A stretch of DNA of 64,000 bases from an uncultured Paracoccaceae bacterium (GCA_947500055.1 CANMQO010000005.1:248001-312000); one strand, 5' to 3'; positions 24,895 to 35,290 are shown, numbered from the stretch's first letter. Program-made: numbers and translations. Notes: generated by a model not told the origin, from the letters alone.

Positions 24895-26418
24895 TTAAGC
24901 ATCAACATGCGCCACCTCCATATCGTGGGCGCCGCCCAGCATCAGTCCGATTTCCTCGACCGTTAGCCCCTGCGCGGGGCGGGGGGCTGAAAGCCGACCT
25001 TCGTTCAGGGCGGCAAAGCGGTCAGAGATTTCCATGAGTTCATCCAGATCCTGACTGATACAGATCACGGCAGCCCCTTTTGCGGCAAGATCCAGCAGCG
25101 CCTGTCGGATCGCGGCGGCGGCTGAGGCATCGACCCCCCATGTCGGCTGGTTCACGACCAGCACATCCGGGGCTTGCAGGATCTCGCGCCCGATGACGAA
25201 TTTTTGCAGGTTGCCGCCCGAGAGCGACCGGGCCGCGTTGGCGGGGCCGGGGGTGCGCACGTCGAAATCCTTGATCACCCCTTCGGCAAAGCGCCGTGCC
25301 TTGGCCCAATGCAGGAAGCCTTTGGTTGTCAGGTTTTCGCGGGTCATGGCCGTCATAATCGCGTTTTCTGTCAATGACATATCGGGTGCTGCGGCGTGGC
25401 CCATCCGTTCTTCGGGTGCGGCCAGCAGGCCGATCTTGCGCCGCGCATTGGGGGGCAGTTGCCCGATGGGCTGGCCTTGAAACTGCACCATGTCGGGTGC
25501 AACCCGCATTTCGCCTGACAGGGCAGCGACCAGTTCATCCTGCCCGTTGCCTGCGACGCCGCCGATGCCCAGCACCTCGCCCTTGCTGATGTCAATCGTG
25601 ATATCCCTGAGCGCTGTGCCAAATTGATGTGGCGCGGGCGCGCTGAGGGCTTGCAGCGCCAACACGGTTTCACCGGCCGGTTTTGCGGCCTTTTCTGGGA
25701 CGTGAAGTTTGGTCCCGACCATCAGTTCGGCCATTTCGCGGGCCGAGGTGGCCTTGGGGTCGCATTCGCCCACAACTTCGCCCAGGCGCAGCACGGTGGC
25801 GTTGTCGCACAGCGTCCGAATTTCTTCGAGCTTGTGCGAGATATAGAGGATCGCCGTGCCTTCGGCGCTGAGTTGTTTGAGCGTTTCAAACAGGATCGCG
25901 ACCTCTTGCGGGGTCAGGACGGAGGTTGGCTCGTCCATGATCAGAAGCTTGGGGTCTTGTAGCAGGCAGCGGATAATCTCGACCCGCTGCCGTTCGCCTG
26001 CCGAGAGTTCACCCACCACCCGGTCGGGGTCCAGCGGCAGCCCGTATTGGTCGGAGACTTTGCGCACCTGTGCGGCGATTTCGCGCTGCGGTGGCGGGTT
26101 TTCCATGCCAAGGGCGATATTTTCGGCCACGTTCATTGCGTCAAATAGCGAGAAATGCTGGAACACCATGGCCACTCCGGCAGCGCGGGCTGCACGTGGT
26201 TCGGCGGGGGTGAAGGCGGTGCCTTCCAATGTCATTGTCCCGCTGTCAGGCTTCACCAGACCGTAGATTGTTTTTACCAGCGTTGATTTGCCCGCGCCGT
26301 TTTCGCCGAGCAGCGCGTGAACCTCGCCCGGTTGGATCTCAAAGGAGACATCCTTGTTGGCGACGACACCGGGATAGGCTTTGGTCAGCCCTGTAAGGCG
26401 CAGTAATGGTTCTGTCAT
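24895..26418 (-). CDS. nucleoside ABC transporter ATP-binding protein (two ABC domains)
   Basis: A 507-residue double ATPase of the sugar/nucleoside type. The first domain has GENGAGKST, a signature LSAGERQRVEI and Walker B LLIMDEPTSVLTPQ. The second has GVAGNGQDELVAAL in place of a normal Walker A, then LSGGNLQKFVIGRE, as usual for this family, where the second site is degenerate. ATG at 26418 makes an ATGA overlap with xdhC, tying the transporter to the xanthine dehydrogenase genes. A longer frame to 26526 lies within xdhC and is rejected. Confidence 0.9.
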   Translation of the reverse strand: MTEPLLRLTGLTKAYPGVVANKDVSFEIQPGEVHALLGENGAGKSTLVKTIYGLVKPDSGTMTLEGTAFTPAEPRAARAAGVAMVFQHFSLFDAMNVAENIALGMENPPPQREIAAQVRKVSDQYGLPLDPDRVVGELSAGERQRVEIIRCLLQDPKLLIMDEPTSVLTPQEVAILFETLKQLSAEGTAILYISHKLEEIRTLCDNATVLRLGEVVGECDPKATSAREMAELMVGTKLHVPEKAAKPAGETVLALQALSAPAPHQFGTALRDITIDISKGEVLGIGGVAGNGQDELVAALSGEMRVAPDMVQFQGQPIGQLPPNARRKIGLLAAPEERMGHAAAPDMSLTENAIMTAMTRENLTTKGFLHWAKARRFAEGVIKDFDVRTPGPANAARSLSGGNLQKFVIGREILQAPDVLVVNQPTWGVDASAAAAIRQALLDLAAKGAAVICISQDLDELMEISDRFAALNEGRLSAPRPAQGLTVEEIGLMLGGAHDMEVAHVDA

Positions 26419-27155
26419 CCGGCGTGGTCCTTGATGGCGCGATTTTGCGGGCTGATCATGGCGGTCGCGACGCCCAATGCAATGGCCGCCGGGTGCTTTC
26501 CAAGGCCCGGATCCCCGATTGGACACGCGATGCGCGATATGCTGGCGGGGCTATGCCCCAATGCGGCGAGCCGCGACTTGAACCGCGCCCATTTGGTGGC
26601 CGATCCGATCAATCCCGCGCTTGCGAAGCGCCGCGACAGGATGGCGTGGCAGAGGGCCAGGTCGATCTCGTGGCTATAGGTCAGGATCAGGTGTTCGGCG
26701 GTGTTGGGTGCGTGTTTGACGGCTGTTGTCGGGTCCTTGGCCACCAGCGTTGTGATGTCGGTTTCGGGGAACCGGCTTGCGTCCGTGTCGACCCAGGTAA
26801 TATCGAAATCCGGCAGCGGGGCCATGGCATGCACGATGGCCCGGCCCACATGGCCCGCGCCGTAGATCCAAAGCGGACGCTTGTTTGGTTCGGTCAGGCT
26901 GTCCGCCTTTTCCCATGTCAAGGTCACCGACCCGCCGCAGCATTGGCCCAGCGCAGGGCCAAGCGGGATTGTGCGGCTGAACCGGTCGCGGCCCTCGGTG
27001 AGCATCCTACGCGCTTCGGTCATGGCGTCCCATTCCAGCGTGCCGCCGCCGATTGTTCCCTCGGTCCGGTCGGCCCAGACGAGCATTTGCGTGCCCGCCT
27101 CTCGCGGGACGGAGCCAGCGGTTTTGCTGACGGTGATGCGGATCGGGGTCGTCAT
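26415..27155 (-). CDS. xdhC: xanthine dehydrogenase accessory protein XdhC
   Basis: XdhC binds the molybdenum cofactor and delivers it, sulfurated, to XdhB. The 246-residue protein has SVPREAGTQMLVW (14-26) near the start, then GGGTLEW, the conserved GQCCGG with its double Cys, and a Rossmann-like LWIYGAGHVGRAIV. The C-terminal block RIACPIGDPGLGKHPAAIAL is typical of the family. Coupling is by ATGA overlap both with xdhB and with the transporter ATPase gene. It is complete. Confidence 0.92.
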   Translation of the reverse strand: MTTPIRITVSKTAGSVPREAGTQMLVWADRTEGTIGGGTLEWDAMTEARRMLTEGRDRFSRTIPLGPALGQCCGGSVTLTWEKADSLTEPNKRPLWIYGAGHVGRAIVHAMAPLPDFDITWVDTDASRFPETDITTLVAKDPTTAVKHAPNTAEHLILTYSHEIDLALCHAILSRRFASAGLIGSATKWARFKSRLAALGHSPASISRIACPIGDPGLGKHPAAIALGVATAMISPQNRAIKDHAG

Positions 27156-29458
27156 GCCCGCGCCCTTTGTACGGCGTTCAGCACTTCCTCTGCCGTCGCC
27201 GGAGCCTGCAGGTCGGGGTAGTTGGGGCCGGCGGCGCTGACTGCGTCGGACAGGGCCAGGAAGGCCGAGATGCCCAGCATGAAAGGCGGTTCGCCCACGG
27301 CTTTGGATCGGTAGATCGTCTGTGCCGGGTTGGGTTCGTCCCAGAGTGCGACATTGAAAATGTCAGGCCGGTCCGAGCAGGCCGGGATTTTATAGGTGGC
27401 GGGGGCGTGTGTGCGCAGCCGTCCTTTGCCGTCCCAGACAAGTTCTTCGGTGGTGAGCCAGCCAGCCCCTTGCACATAGCCGCCTTCGATTTGTCCGATA
27501 TCAAGGGCCGGGTTCAGCGAGGCCCCGGCATCATGCAGGATATCGGTGCGCAGGATTCGGTTTTCGCCGGTCAGCGTGTCGATCACAACTTCGGTGATGG
27601 CGGCCCCTTGGGCGAAATAGAAAAACGGCGTGCCCTCCCCCTTGATCCGGTCCCAGTTCAGCCCGGGTGTCTTGTAGAACCCTGTGGCGGAGAGGCTGAC
27701 CCGGTTGAGATAGGCGGTTTGGGCCGCTTTGGCGAAGCTGATCCGTTCATCGCCGATTTGCACCATCCCGTCCTTGAACTGGATGTTTTCCGTTGCGGTC
27801 TGGTGCAGTTCCGCCAGACAGGCCGCGATCCGGTCGCGGATGATGTCGCAGGCATTGGCCACCGCCATTCCGTTCAGGTCGGAGCCCGAGGAGGCGGCCG
27901 TTGCGGAGGTGTTGGGCACCTTGCCGGTATCGGTGGCGGTGATCTTCACGTGGCTGACGTCGATCCCGAACCGATGCGCTGCGACCTGAGCGACCTTCTG
28001 GAACAGCCCTTGCCCCATTTCGGTCCCGCCATGGTTCATATGCACCGACCCGTCCTGATAAACATGTACCAGCGCGCCCGCCTGATTGAGGTGGGATAGG
28101 GTGAAGGAGATGCCGAATTTCACCGGGCTGAAGGCGATCCCTTTCTTCAGGATCGGCTGATTGGTGTTCCAATCCGCGATGGCGGCACGCCGGTTGTGGT
28201 AATCGGCAGTTTCCAGCAGTTTTTCCGTCATCCCGTGCAGGATGAAATCGCTGACGGGCATGTGGTAGGGCGTTGTTTGTAGGGGGGATGGGTCAAGACC
28301 CATCTTACGTTGTGGCATCGCCCGGTAGTAGTTTTGCTGCCGGACCTCTGCCGGGTCGAGATTCAGTTCTGCGGCGATGTGATCCATCACCCGTTCGATC
28401 CCGAGCACTCCTTGCGGCCCGCCGAACCCCCGATAGGCGGTGGCCGATTGTGTGTTGGTTTTAAGCCGATGCGAGGTGATCCGCGCATTGGGCAGATGAT
28501 AGGCGTTATCGGCATGCAGCATCGCCCGATCCGCCACCGGCAGCGACAGATCCAGCGCCCAGCCGCAGCGGGTGGTCTGGGTGAAATCGACCGCCAGAAG
28601 TTGCCCATCGTCGTTGAAACCGGCCACGTAATCGATCCGGAAATCATGCCGTTTGCCGGTGATCATCATGTCATCATCGCGGTCATAGCGCATTTTGCAG
28701 GGCGTGCCGGTTTGGCGCGCTGCAACTGCACAGGCGACCGCCAATGCGTTGCCCTGGCTTTCCTTGCCGCCGAAACCGCCGCCCATCCGCCGCACTTCGC
28801 AGCGCACCGCATGCATCGGCACGCCCAATGCATCGGCCACCTTGTGCTGGATCTCGGTCGGGTGCTGGGTGGAGCTATGCACCAGCATGTCGCCGGCTTC
28901 CTGCGGCAGGGCCAGCGCGGCTTGCCCTTCGAGGTAGAAATGCTCCTGCCCACCCATGTTGATCGTCCCCCGCACCTGATGCGGGGCCTCTGACAGGGCC
29001 TGATCCACGTCGCCCTTGGTCCAGATACGCGGCCCGTCTTCGAACCGGCTACCCGCGGCAAGCGCCTCTTCTATCGTCAGGATCGGGGTTTCTTCTGCAT
29101 AGCTGACCTGCCCCATGCGGGCGGCTTTGCGTGCATTCAGATGCGTGTCGGCGACCACCAGAAACAGCGGCTGGCCGATGTAATGCACGGTTCCGTCCGA
29201 CAAAAGCGGTTCATCATGGATCGAAGGGGACACGTCATTGGCGAAGGGCAGGTCACTGGTCGTCAAGACCGCCACGACGCCCGGAGCCTGCCGGACCTGC
29301 GACAAATCCATTTTGGTGATCCGCCCCTTGGCGATGTCGGACAGGCCAAAGGCCAGATGCAATGTGCCTGCAGGCGTCGGGATATCGTCAATATAACGTG
29401 CAGTCCCGCTGACATGCAGGGCGGCGGCATCATGGGGGAGGGGTTTGGCGACGCTCAT
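27152..29458 (-). CDS. xdhB: xanthine dehydrogenase, molybdenum-binding subunit
   Basis: The large catalytic subunit, 768 residues, which oxidises hypoxanthine and xanthine to urate. Conserved molybdopterin-contact blocks are visible: RRMGGGFGGKESQG, AYRGFGGPQG, GGTEMGQGLFQKVAQV, the SGSDLNGMA segment and, near the end, KAVGEPPFMLG with the catalytic Glu. The N-terminus VSGTARYIDDIP is typical. It overlaps xdhA and xdhC by ATGA. With the FAD/FeS subunit XdhA it forms the bacterial heterotetramer. Nucleobases could come from nucleosides brought in by the downstream transporter. Confidence 0.95.
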   Translation of the reverse strand: MSVAKPLPHDAAALHVSGTARYIDDIPTPAGTLHLAFGLSDIAKGRITKMDLSQVRQAPGVVAVLTTSDLPFANDVSPSIHDEPLLSDGTVHYIGQPLFLVVADTHLNARKAARMGQVSYAEETPILTIEEALAAGSRFEDGPRIWTKGDVDQALSEAPHQVRGTINMGGQEHFYLEGQAALALPQEAGDMLVHSSTQHPTEIQHKVADALGVPMHAVRCEVRRMGGGFGGKESQGNALAVACAVAARQTGTPCKMRYDRDDDMMITGKRHDFRIDYVAGFNDDGQLLAVDFTQTTRCGWALDLSLPVADRAMLHADNAYHLPNARITSHRLKTNTQSATAYRGFGGPQGVLGIERVMDHIAAELNLDPAEVRQQNYYRAMPQRKMGLDPSPLQTTPYHMPVSDFILHGMTEKLLETADYHNRRAAIADWNTNQPILKKGIAFSPVKFGISFTLSHLNQAGALVHVYQDGSVHMNHGGTEMGQGLFQKVAQVAAHRFGIDVSHVKITATDTGKVPNTSATAASSGSDLNGMAVANACDIIRDRIAACLAELHQTATENIQFKDGMVQIGDERISFAKAAQTAYLNRVSLSATGFYKTPGLNWDRIKGEGTPFFYFAQGAAITEVVIDTLTGENRILRTDILHDAGASLNPALDIGQIEGGYVQGAGWLTTEELVWDGKGRLRTHAPATYKIPACSDRPDIFNVALWDEPNPAQTIYRSKAVGEPPFMLGISAFLALSDAVSAAGPNYPDLQAPATAEEVLNAVQRARA

Positions 29459-30810
29459 GCCTGCACCTCCAACACAGATGTGGATTGGCCGTTGAGGTCG
29501 GCAAAATAGCGGTGCAGCAGGTTTTCCGCGATTTGCAGCCGGTAGCTGGCGGAGGCGCGCATATCACTCATGGGCGTGTAGTCGTCACCGAATTTCAGCG
29601 CGGCAGCCGCAATGGTTTCGGTGTTCCAGGGTTGGCCGATCAGCGCCTGTTCAACTGTGCTGGCCCGGTGCGGGGTGCCGGCCATACCGCCAAAGGCGAT
29701 CCGGGCCTCGGCGATCATCCCGTCTGTGACGGTCAGGTTGAAACAGCCGCAAATGGCCGAGATATCCTGATCAAACCGTTTGGAGATTTTGTAGCAGCGC
29801 AAGGCGGGCGCGGATTTGGGCAAGGTGACCCCGGTGACCAATTCGCCGGGCGCGCGGTCCTGTTTGCCGTATTCCACAAAGAAATCCTCAACCGGCATGT
29901 CACGGGTCTTTTCGCCATGGCGCAGGTGCAATGTGGCCCCAAGCGCGATCAGGGCAGGGGGGTTGTCGCCGATGGGCGACCCGTTGGCGATATTGCCGCC
30001 GATGGTGGCCGCATTACGCACCTGCTCGGAGCCATAGCGCCGGATCATTTCCGCATAGGACGGGTGATGTTCGGCTATCGTGCGCAGAACCTCTGTCATG
30101 GTGACCGCCGCGCCGAATGTAATTGCCGCGCCATTTTCTGTGGTTTCGCGCAGTTCTGCGCACCGGTTCAGGAAGGCAACGTCAGGTAGGTCACGCAATT
30201 GCTTGGTGACCCAAAGCCCCACATCGGTCGCACCTGCAATCAGTGTGGCATCTGGGTTTGCCGCGTACCAACTGGCCAGTTCATCCAGCGTTTCGGGGGC
30301 GTAGGGTTGTGCTGGCGCATCTGGGGCGTCATCGTTCATCCAGACCGGGATGGGCGCATTTTCCGCAGCCTTTGCCGCACGGATGATAGGTGCGTAGCCC
30401 GTGCAACGGCAGAGATTTCCGGCGAGCATGTTGTCATGATCCGTGCGGCCCGCCTTGTGGCCTGCCGCCATCGAGGCGATGAAGCCCGGCGTACAGAAAC
30501 CGCATTGCGATCCGTGATGATCCACCATGGCCTGTTGCACCGGATGCAGATCACCTTGCGGACCGGTGATCCCTTCGACGGTGCGCACCGTCTTGCCATG
30601 CAGTTGCGGCAAAAACAGGATACAGGCGTTCAGCGCTCTTGTGCCATCATCATCGCTGACCACCACGGAGCATGCACCGCAGTCACCTTCGTTACAGCCT
30701 TCCTTTGTGCCGCAAAGCCCGCGATCTTCGCGCAGCCAGTCAAGCAATGTGCGCGTCGGCGCCGCATCGACCTCTACGATTTCCCCGTTTAGAAGAAACG
30801 TGACATTCAT
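29455..30810 (-). CDS. xdhA: xanthine dehydrogenase, FAD/iron-sulfur small subunit
   Basis: A 451-residue electron-transfer subunit. The N-terminal [2Fe-2S] domain has GLCGTKEGCNEGDCGAC, and the second cluster domain has CGFCTPGF and NLCRCTGY. The FAD domain follows (DATLIAGATDVGLWVTKQLR and TIGGNIANGSPIGD), with a C-terminal CO-dehydrogenase-flavoprotein domain. All cluster cysteines are in place. This is the first gene of the leftward operon xdhA-xdhB-xdhC-transporter. The start has no strong Shine-Dalgarno; ATG at 30810 is chosen because it opens the ferredoxin fold directly. Confidence 0.95.
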   Translation of the reverse strand: MNVTFLLNGEIVEVDAAPTRTLLDWLREDRGLCGTKEGCNEGDCGACSVVVSDDDGTRALNACILFLPQLHGKTVRTVEGITGPQGDLHPVQQAMVDHHGSQCGFCTPGFIASMAAGHKAGRTDHDNMLAGNLCRCTGYAPIIRAAKAAENAPIPVWMNDDAPDAPAQPYAPETLDELASWYAANPDATLIAGATDVGLWVTKQLRDLPDVAFLNRCAELRETTENGAAITFGAAVTMTEVLRTIAEHHPSYAEMIRRYGSEQVRNAATIGGNIANGSPIGDNPPALIALGATLHLRHGEKTRDMPVEDFFVEYGKQDRAPGELVTGVTLPKSAPALRCYKISKRFDQDISAICGCFNLTVTDGMIAEARIAFGGMAGTPHRASTVEQALIGQPWNTETIAAAALKFGDDYTPMSDMRASASYRLQIAENLLHRYFADLNGQSTSVLEVQA

Positions 30811-31005
30811 GTGTTAACCAGCCGCGGTACCATTTGTTTCGGCGTCAGTTGCCCAATGTCGATGCGGCGTAGACATCGGGTTTCGCTCTGCCCGTCAGCA
30901 AACCCAGACTGACTTTGAAAAGCAAGGGATTTTTGCTATCAGCGAAGGTCCTTCAAAAAAAGGACAATAATCCAACGGGTGTTTTGGCCTGACAATGCGG
31001 CGATG

Positions 31006-31629
31006 TCAGCGACTGACGTCCTGTGCGACAACCTCGCCCTTGTGCAAGAGCGCATCAACCCAACGGGCGTTGTCGGAAAAACTATCGTAAATGGTCACAA
31101 AACTGGTGGTTTTAGAGAGCCGATCAATCCGTCGCCCGCAGGGTTCTGTCCGTCCGACCCGGCAATAGGATGCCTTGATCACCTCATAGGCCTCATCCGT
31201 GATGGTATAAGGCTGGTCGATCCCAACATCGGCATAGCGCACAAGCTCATGCGTGCCCACATCGCCAAAAATGATCAGCGCGCCCGACAGTTGGCGGGCG
31301 CATCCGTCGCGGAAGCCGTCGATGAAGAATGTGTGCAGGCGCGTTGTCCCCGGCGCGCTGTCATAGATGTCGTAGCCTGAAACGCTGTCGACCTTCTTGC
31401 CCATGTCGCGTCTGCGGATTGTGCAATTGCGCGCCAGTTGTCCAAACGGAACGGTGTCTTCTGCGGTGACATCCGTCGCCCCGTCGCGTTCGGTTGTCCC
31501 GATGAAGCCGACACCTTGCGGGGATTGGGCATCAACATCACTGAGCAAATCCATGCGCGACAGCGGATCGGAACAGCCCGTCAGGACCGTTGCCATGACT
31601 GCAAACAAAGTGATGCGCAAGGATGTCAA
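31006..31629 (-). CDS. hypothetical lipoprotein
   Basis: A roughly 207-residue protein with a lipoprotein signal ending VLTGC, lipidated Cys about residue 19. The mature part has four further cysteines (NCTIRRR, DGCARQL, SYCRVGRTEPCG) that may form disulfides. No family is recognised. The start is uncertain: TTG at 31629 or TTG at 31620 would both give a normal signal, and the first ATG (31596) would cut off the charged N-terminus. It lies between dnaE and xdhA, transcribed the same way, with 195 nt before xdhA. Confidence 0.68.
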   Translation of the reverse strand: MTSLRITLFAVMATVLTGCSDPLSRMDLLSDVDAQSPQGVGFIGTTERDGATDVTAEDTVPFGQLARNCTIRRRDMGKKVDSVSGYDIYDSAPGTTRLHTFFIDGFRDGCARQLSGALIIFGDVGTHELVRYADVGIDQPYTITDEAYEVIKASYCRVGRTEPCGRRIDRLSKTTSFVTIYDSFSDNARWVDALLHKGEVVAQDVSR

Positions 31630-31706
31630 ATCTTGTCCCGTCCCGATGGAGATCGGTGCGGTTTAACGAAATCTTCACTATTCGTCCAGTGAACGCGTGT
31701 CTGACG

Positions 31707-34700
31707 TTACGCGTCCTCGACCTCGATCACGCCGCCAAGGCTGCGCAGCGCCCCTTTGATCTGCGGGTTCACAGGGAAATCATCGCCGAGATCGAGTTCG
31801 ACCTCGCCCGGCAGGTCATCGCCCATCAGGCAGAAATAGACTGGTCCCTTGCCTGCGCGCACCCCGTCGCGTTTCGCGTTTTCGAGGATCGACGCGACCG
31901 AGCTGATTGCATCCGGCCCATCGATAAACACCCGCAGCCCGGCCCCGCCCGCATCCGCCACCACATTGTCGATCGGCGCCACGGAGCGCCCGAGCAGTTT
32001 GAGTTGATCAGCCTCCATCGTCGCTTCGCAGGTCAGGACGATCTGTGCCCCGGTATCGAGGTGGTCGCGGGCGTTTTCCAACGTGTCAGAGAACATGGTG
32101 ACTTCGTATTGGCCGGTCGGATCGGAGAGCTGGACAAAGGCGAAGCGGTTGCCCCGCGCCGATTTCCGTTCCTGCCGGCCGGAGACAGTGCCCGCCATCT
32201 TGACGATGGCTGCCCCTTTTTCTGCGCGGGCGGTCACCTCATCGAGCGTCATGATCTGCTTGCGTTTCAGTGGCCCCATATAATCATCCAGCGGGTGGCC
32301 GGAGAGGTAGAAACCGATCGCCTTGAATTCCTCGGCAAGCCGCTCGGCAGGCAGCCAGTCGTCGCCGCCCATCAGGCGCGGTTCGGGCAGATCCTCGCCC
32401 GCATCCCCGAAAAGCGAGACTTGATCGGATGATTTCTGATCATGGATCGCTGCTGAATAGGCGGTCAGCGCGTCGAGGCTGCCCATAACCCGGCGCCGGT
32501 TGGGGTCAAGCATGTCGAACGCCCCGGCGCGAGCCAGCATTTCCAGGGGCCGTTTGCCAATCCGTTTCAGATCGCAGCGCCGGGCGAAATCGAAGAGATT
32601 GACGAAAGGTTTGGCCGTTTCGCTGTCGCGTGCTTCGACGATCAGTTTCATTGCCTCCACACCGACGTTTTTCAGCGCGCCAAGCCCGTAGACCAGTTTG
32701 CCCTCGTGCACGTCGAAGGTCGCCATTGATCGATTCACGCAAGGCGGGATGTAGTCGAGCCCCAGACCTTTCTTGACCTCCTGGAAATAGACGCCCAGCT
32801 TGTCGGTCAGGTGGATATCGCAATTCATAACCCCGGCCATGAATTCCACCGGGTGGTTCGCCTTGAGCCATGCGGTTTGATAGCTGACCACCGCATAGGC
32901 GGCGGCGTGGGATTTGTTGAATCCGTAATTGGCGAATTTTTCCAGCAGGTCAAAAACCTCGGTCGCCTTTTTCTTGTCGACCCCGTTTTCCATCGCCCCT
33001 TTTTCGAATTTGGGGCGTTCCTTGGCCATTTCCTCGGCGATTTTTTTCCCCATGGCGCGGCGCAAGAGGTCGGCGCCGCCAAGCGAGTAGCCCGCCATGA
33101 CCTGCGCGATCTGCATCACCTGCTCCTGATAGACGATGATGCCCTGGGTTTCTTCGAGGATGTAGTCGATGGACGGGTGGATCGACTCAAGGTCCTTTTG
33201 CCCGTTCTTCACCTCGCAATAGGTCGGGATGTTTTCCATCGGGCCGGGACGGTAGAGCGCCACCAGCGCCACGATATCCTCGATACAGGTAGGCTTCATG
33301 CGCTTGAGCGCATCCATCATGCCCGAGCTTTCCACCTGGAACACGGCGATGGTTTTGGCGGAGGAATAAAGCGCGTAGGATTTTTCGTCATCGAGCGGGA
33401 TTGCCCCGATGTCGTATTCGAACCCTTCCGGGGCCTCGTAGAGTTGCGTGCCATCAGCTGCGATGTTGAGCGGTCGCCCGGCCTTCCTGATCAGTTTGAC
33501 CGCGTTTTCGATCACCGTCAGGGTCTTGAGGCCCAGGAAGTCGAATTTTACCAGCCCCGCCTGTTCCACCCACTTCATGTTGAACTGCGTGGCGGGCATG
33601 TCGGAACGCGGATCCTGATAGAGCGGGACAAGTTCGTCGAGCGGCCTGTCCCCGATCACAACACCGGCGGCATGGGTGGAGGCGTTGCGCAGCAATCCTT
33701 CGACCTGCTGGGCGTAGGTCAGCAGACGGTCCACGACTTCTTCGGCGTTTGCCTCTTCGCGCAGGCGCGGTTCATCGGCGAGCGCCTTTTCGATGCTGAC
33801 GGGTTTGACCCCTTCGACGGGGATCATCTTGGAGAGCCGGTCCACCTGCCCGTATGGCATTTGCAACACCCGGCCCACGTCGCGCACGGCGGCCTTGGAG
33901 AGCAGCGCGCCGAAGGTGATGATCTGCCCCACTTTGTCGCGCCCGTATTTTTCCTGCACGTAACGGATCACCTCTTCGCGTCGGTCCATGCAGAAGTCGA
34001 TATCGAAATCCGGCATGGAAACCCGTTCTGGGTTCAGGAACCGTTCAAACAGCAGCGAATAGCGCAGAGGGTCAAGGTCGGTGATCAGGAGCGCATAGGC
34101 CACCAGCGATCCGGCCCCGGACCCGCGCCCCGGACCTACCGGAATTCCGTTTTCCTTGGCCCATTTGATGAAATCGGCCACGATCAGGAAGTAGCCGGGG
34201 AATCCCATGCCTTCGATAATGCCAAGTTCGAATTCCAGTCGGTCTTCGTATTCCTTGACCTCAGCCGCGTGGGGGATGACGGCGAGCCGTGCTTTCAGAC
34301 CTTCCTCTGCCTGACGGCGCAGTTCCGCCACCTCATCATCGGCGAATTTTGGCAGGATCGGGTCGCGTTTATACGCCTTGAAGGCGCAGCGTTTGGCGAT
34401 TTCGACCGTGTTTTCAATTGCTTCGGGCAAGTCGGCAAAGAGCGTCGCCATTTCCTGCGGGGATTTGAGGTAATGTTGTGGTGTCAGCCTGCGCCGCGTC
34501 TCTTGTTGGTCGACATAGGCGCCCTCGGCGATGCAGATCAGGGCGTCATGCGCCTCATAAAGTTCCGTTTTGGGGAAGTAGACATCGTTGGTGGCGACCA
34601 GTGGTAGCCCCTTGGCGTAAGCCATTTCGATATGGCCGCGCTCGGACAACCGCTCTGCCTCTGGCAGCCCATCGCCGGGATGGCGTTGCAGTTCGACATA

Positions 34701-35213
34701 GAGCCGGTCGGGATAGATTTCGGCCAGCCTGTCCATCTGCGCCTCGGCCCTAGGGCGTTGCCCGTGGCGCAGCAACCTGCCGATCGGGCCATCGGGACCA
34801 CCGGAGAGGCAAATCAGCCCCTCATGATGCTGGGCCAGTTCATCGACAGTCACCTGTGGCAACTGACCGGCGGCGTCGAGATAGGCGCAGGAATTCAGCT
34901 TCATCAGGTTCATGTAGCCTGCTTCGTTTTGCGCCAGCAAAACGATGGGGGCGGGATCCTCGGGCCGTTTGCCGGGTTCTGACGCAACGTAACCGACATC
35001 TATCTGACAGCCGATAATCGGCTGCACGCCAGCCTTGGCCGCCCCTTCCGAAAACTCAAGCGCGCAGAACATGTTGTTGGTATCGGTCACCGCAACTGCG
35101 GGCATATCCATACCAGCCGCAAGATTAGGCAGTTTTTTCACCGGTATGGCGCCTTCAAGAAGGGAATATTCGGTATGGAGGCGCAGGTGGATGAATCGGG
35201 GGTGACTGGTCAT
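31707..35213 (-). CDS. dnaE: DNA polymerase III subunit alpha
   Basis: The replicative polymerase catalytic subunit, 1168 residues, a normal DnaE1 length. The N-terminal PHP domain starts FIHLRLHTEYSLLEGAI. The polymerase core includes GPGRGSGAGSLVAYAL and the catalytic PDFDIDFCMDRREEVI with its Asp residues. The helix-hairpin-helix and OB domains and the C-terminal region follow. ATG at 35213 opens the PHP domain; the longer frame to 35282 runs into the upstream intergenic DNA. It is transcribed away from the ArsR gene and shows no sign of operon partners except possibly the downstream lipoprotein, 77 nt after. Confidence 0.96.
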   Translation of the reverse strand: MTSHPRFIHLRLHTEYSLLEGAIPVKKLPNLAAGMDMPAVAVTDTNNMFCALEFSEGAAKAGVQPIIGCQIDVGYVASEPGKRPEDPAPIVLLAQNEAGYMNLMKLNSCAYLDAAGQLPQVTVDELAQHHEGLICLSGGPDGPIGRLLRHGQRPRAEAQMDRLAEIYPDRLYVELQRHPGDGLPEAERLSERGHIEMAYAKGLPLVATNDVYFPKTELYEAHDALICIAEGAYVDQQETRRRLTPQHYLKSPQEMATLFADLPEAIENTVEIAKRCAFKAYKRDPILPKFADDEVAELRRQAEEGLKARLAVIPHAAEVKEYEDRLEFELGIIEGMGFPGYFLIVADFIKWAKENGIPVGPGRGSGAGSLVAYALLITDLDPLRYSLLFERFLNPERVSMPDFDIDFCMDRREEVIRYVQEKYGRDKVGQIITFGALLSKAAVRDVGRVLQMPYGQVDRLSKMIPVEGVKPVSIEKALADEPRLREEANAEEVVDRLLTYAQQVEGLLRNASTHAAGVVIGDRPLDELVPLYQDPRSDMPATQFNMKWVEQAGLVKFDFLGLKTLTVIENAVKLIRKAGRPLNIAADGTQLYEAPEGFEYDIGAIPLDDEKSYALYSSAKTIAVFQVESSGMMDALKRMKPTCIEDIVALVALYRPGPMENIPTYCEVKNGQKDLESIHPSIDYILEETQGIIVYQEQVMQIAQVMAGYSLGGADLLRRAMGKKIAEEMAKERPKFEKGAMENGVDKKKATEVFDLLEKFANYGFNKSHAAAYAVVSYQTAWLKANHPVEFMAGVMNCDIHLTDKLGVYFQEVKKGLGLDYIPPCVNRSMATFDVHEGKLVYGLGALKNVGVEAMKLIVEARDSETAKPFVNLFDFARRCDLKRIGKRPLEMLARAGAFDMLDPNRRRVMGSLDALTAYSAAIHDQKSSDQVSLFGDAGEDLPEPRLMGGDDWLPAERLAEEFKAIGFYLSGHPLDDYMGPLKRKQIMTLDEVTARAEKGAAIVKMAGTVSGRQERKSARGNRFAFVQLSDPTGQYEVTMFSDTLENARDHLDTGAQIVLTCEATMEADQLKLLGRSVAPIDNVVADAGGAGLRVFIDGPDAISSVASILENAKRDGVRAGKGPVYFCLMGDDLPGEVELDLGDDFPVNPQIKGALRSLGGVIEVEDA

Positions 35214-35290
35214 GAGCGCAAGGTAGCTGATCGGTATGGTTGCACAAGAACCCGATTGCGATTGCTGAAAATTTCCGCCCACTTAGGCGT

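Noticed and set aside
30948..30965. Small hairpin GTCCTT-CAAAAA-AAGGAC before the xdh operon
   Set aside because: The stem is short and lacks a T-run in either direction, so I do not call a terminator or riboswitch.
32811..34607. A 598-codon plus-strand open frame opposite dnaE
   Set aside because: It is antisense to the polymerase core with all catalytic blocks intact on the other strand, its translation is rich in His, Gly and Phe without any family pattern, and no start signal is seen.
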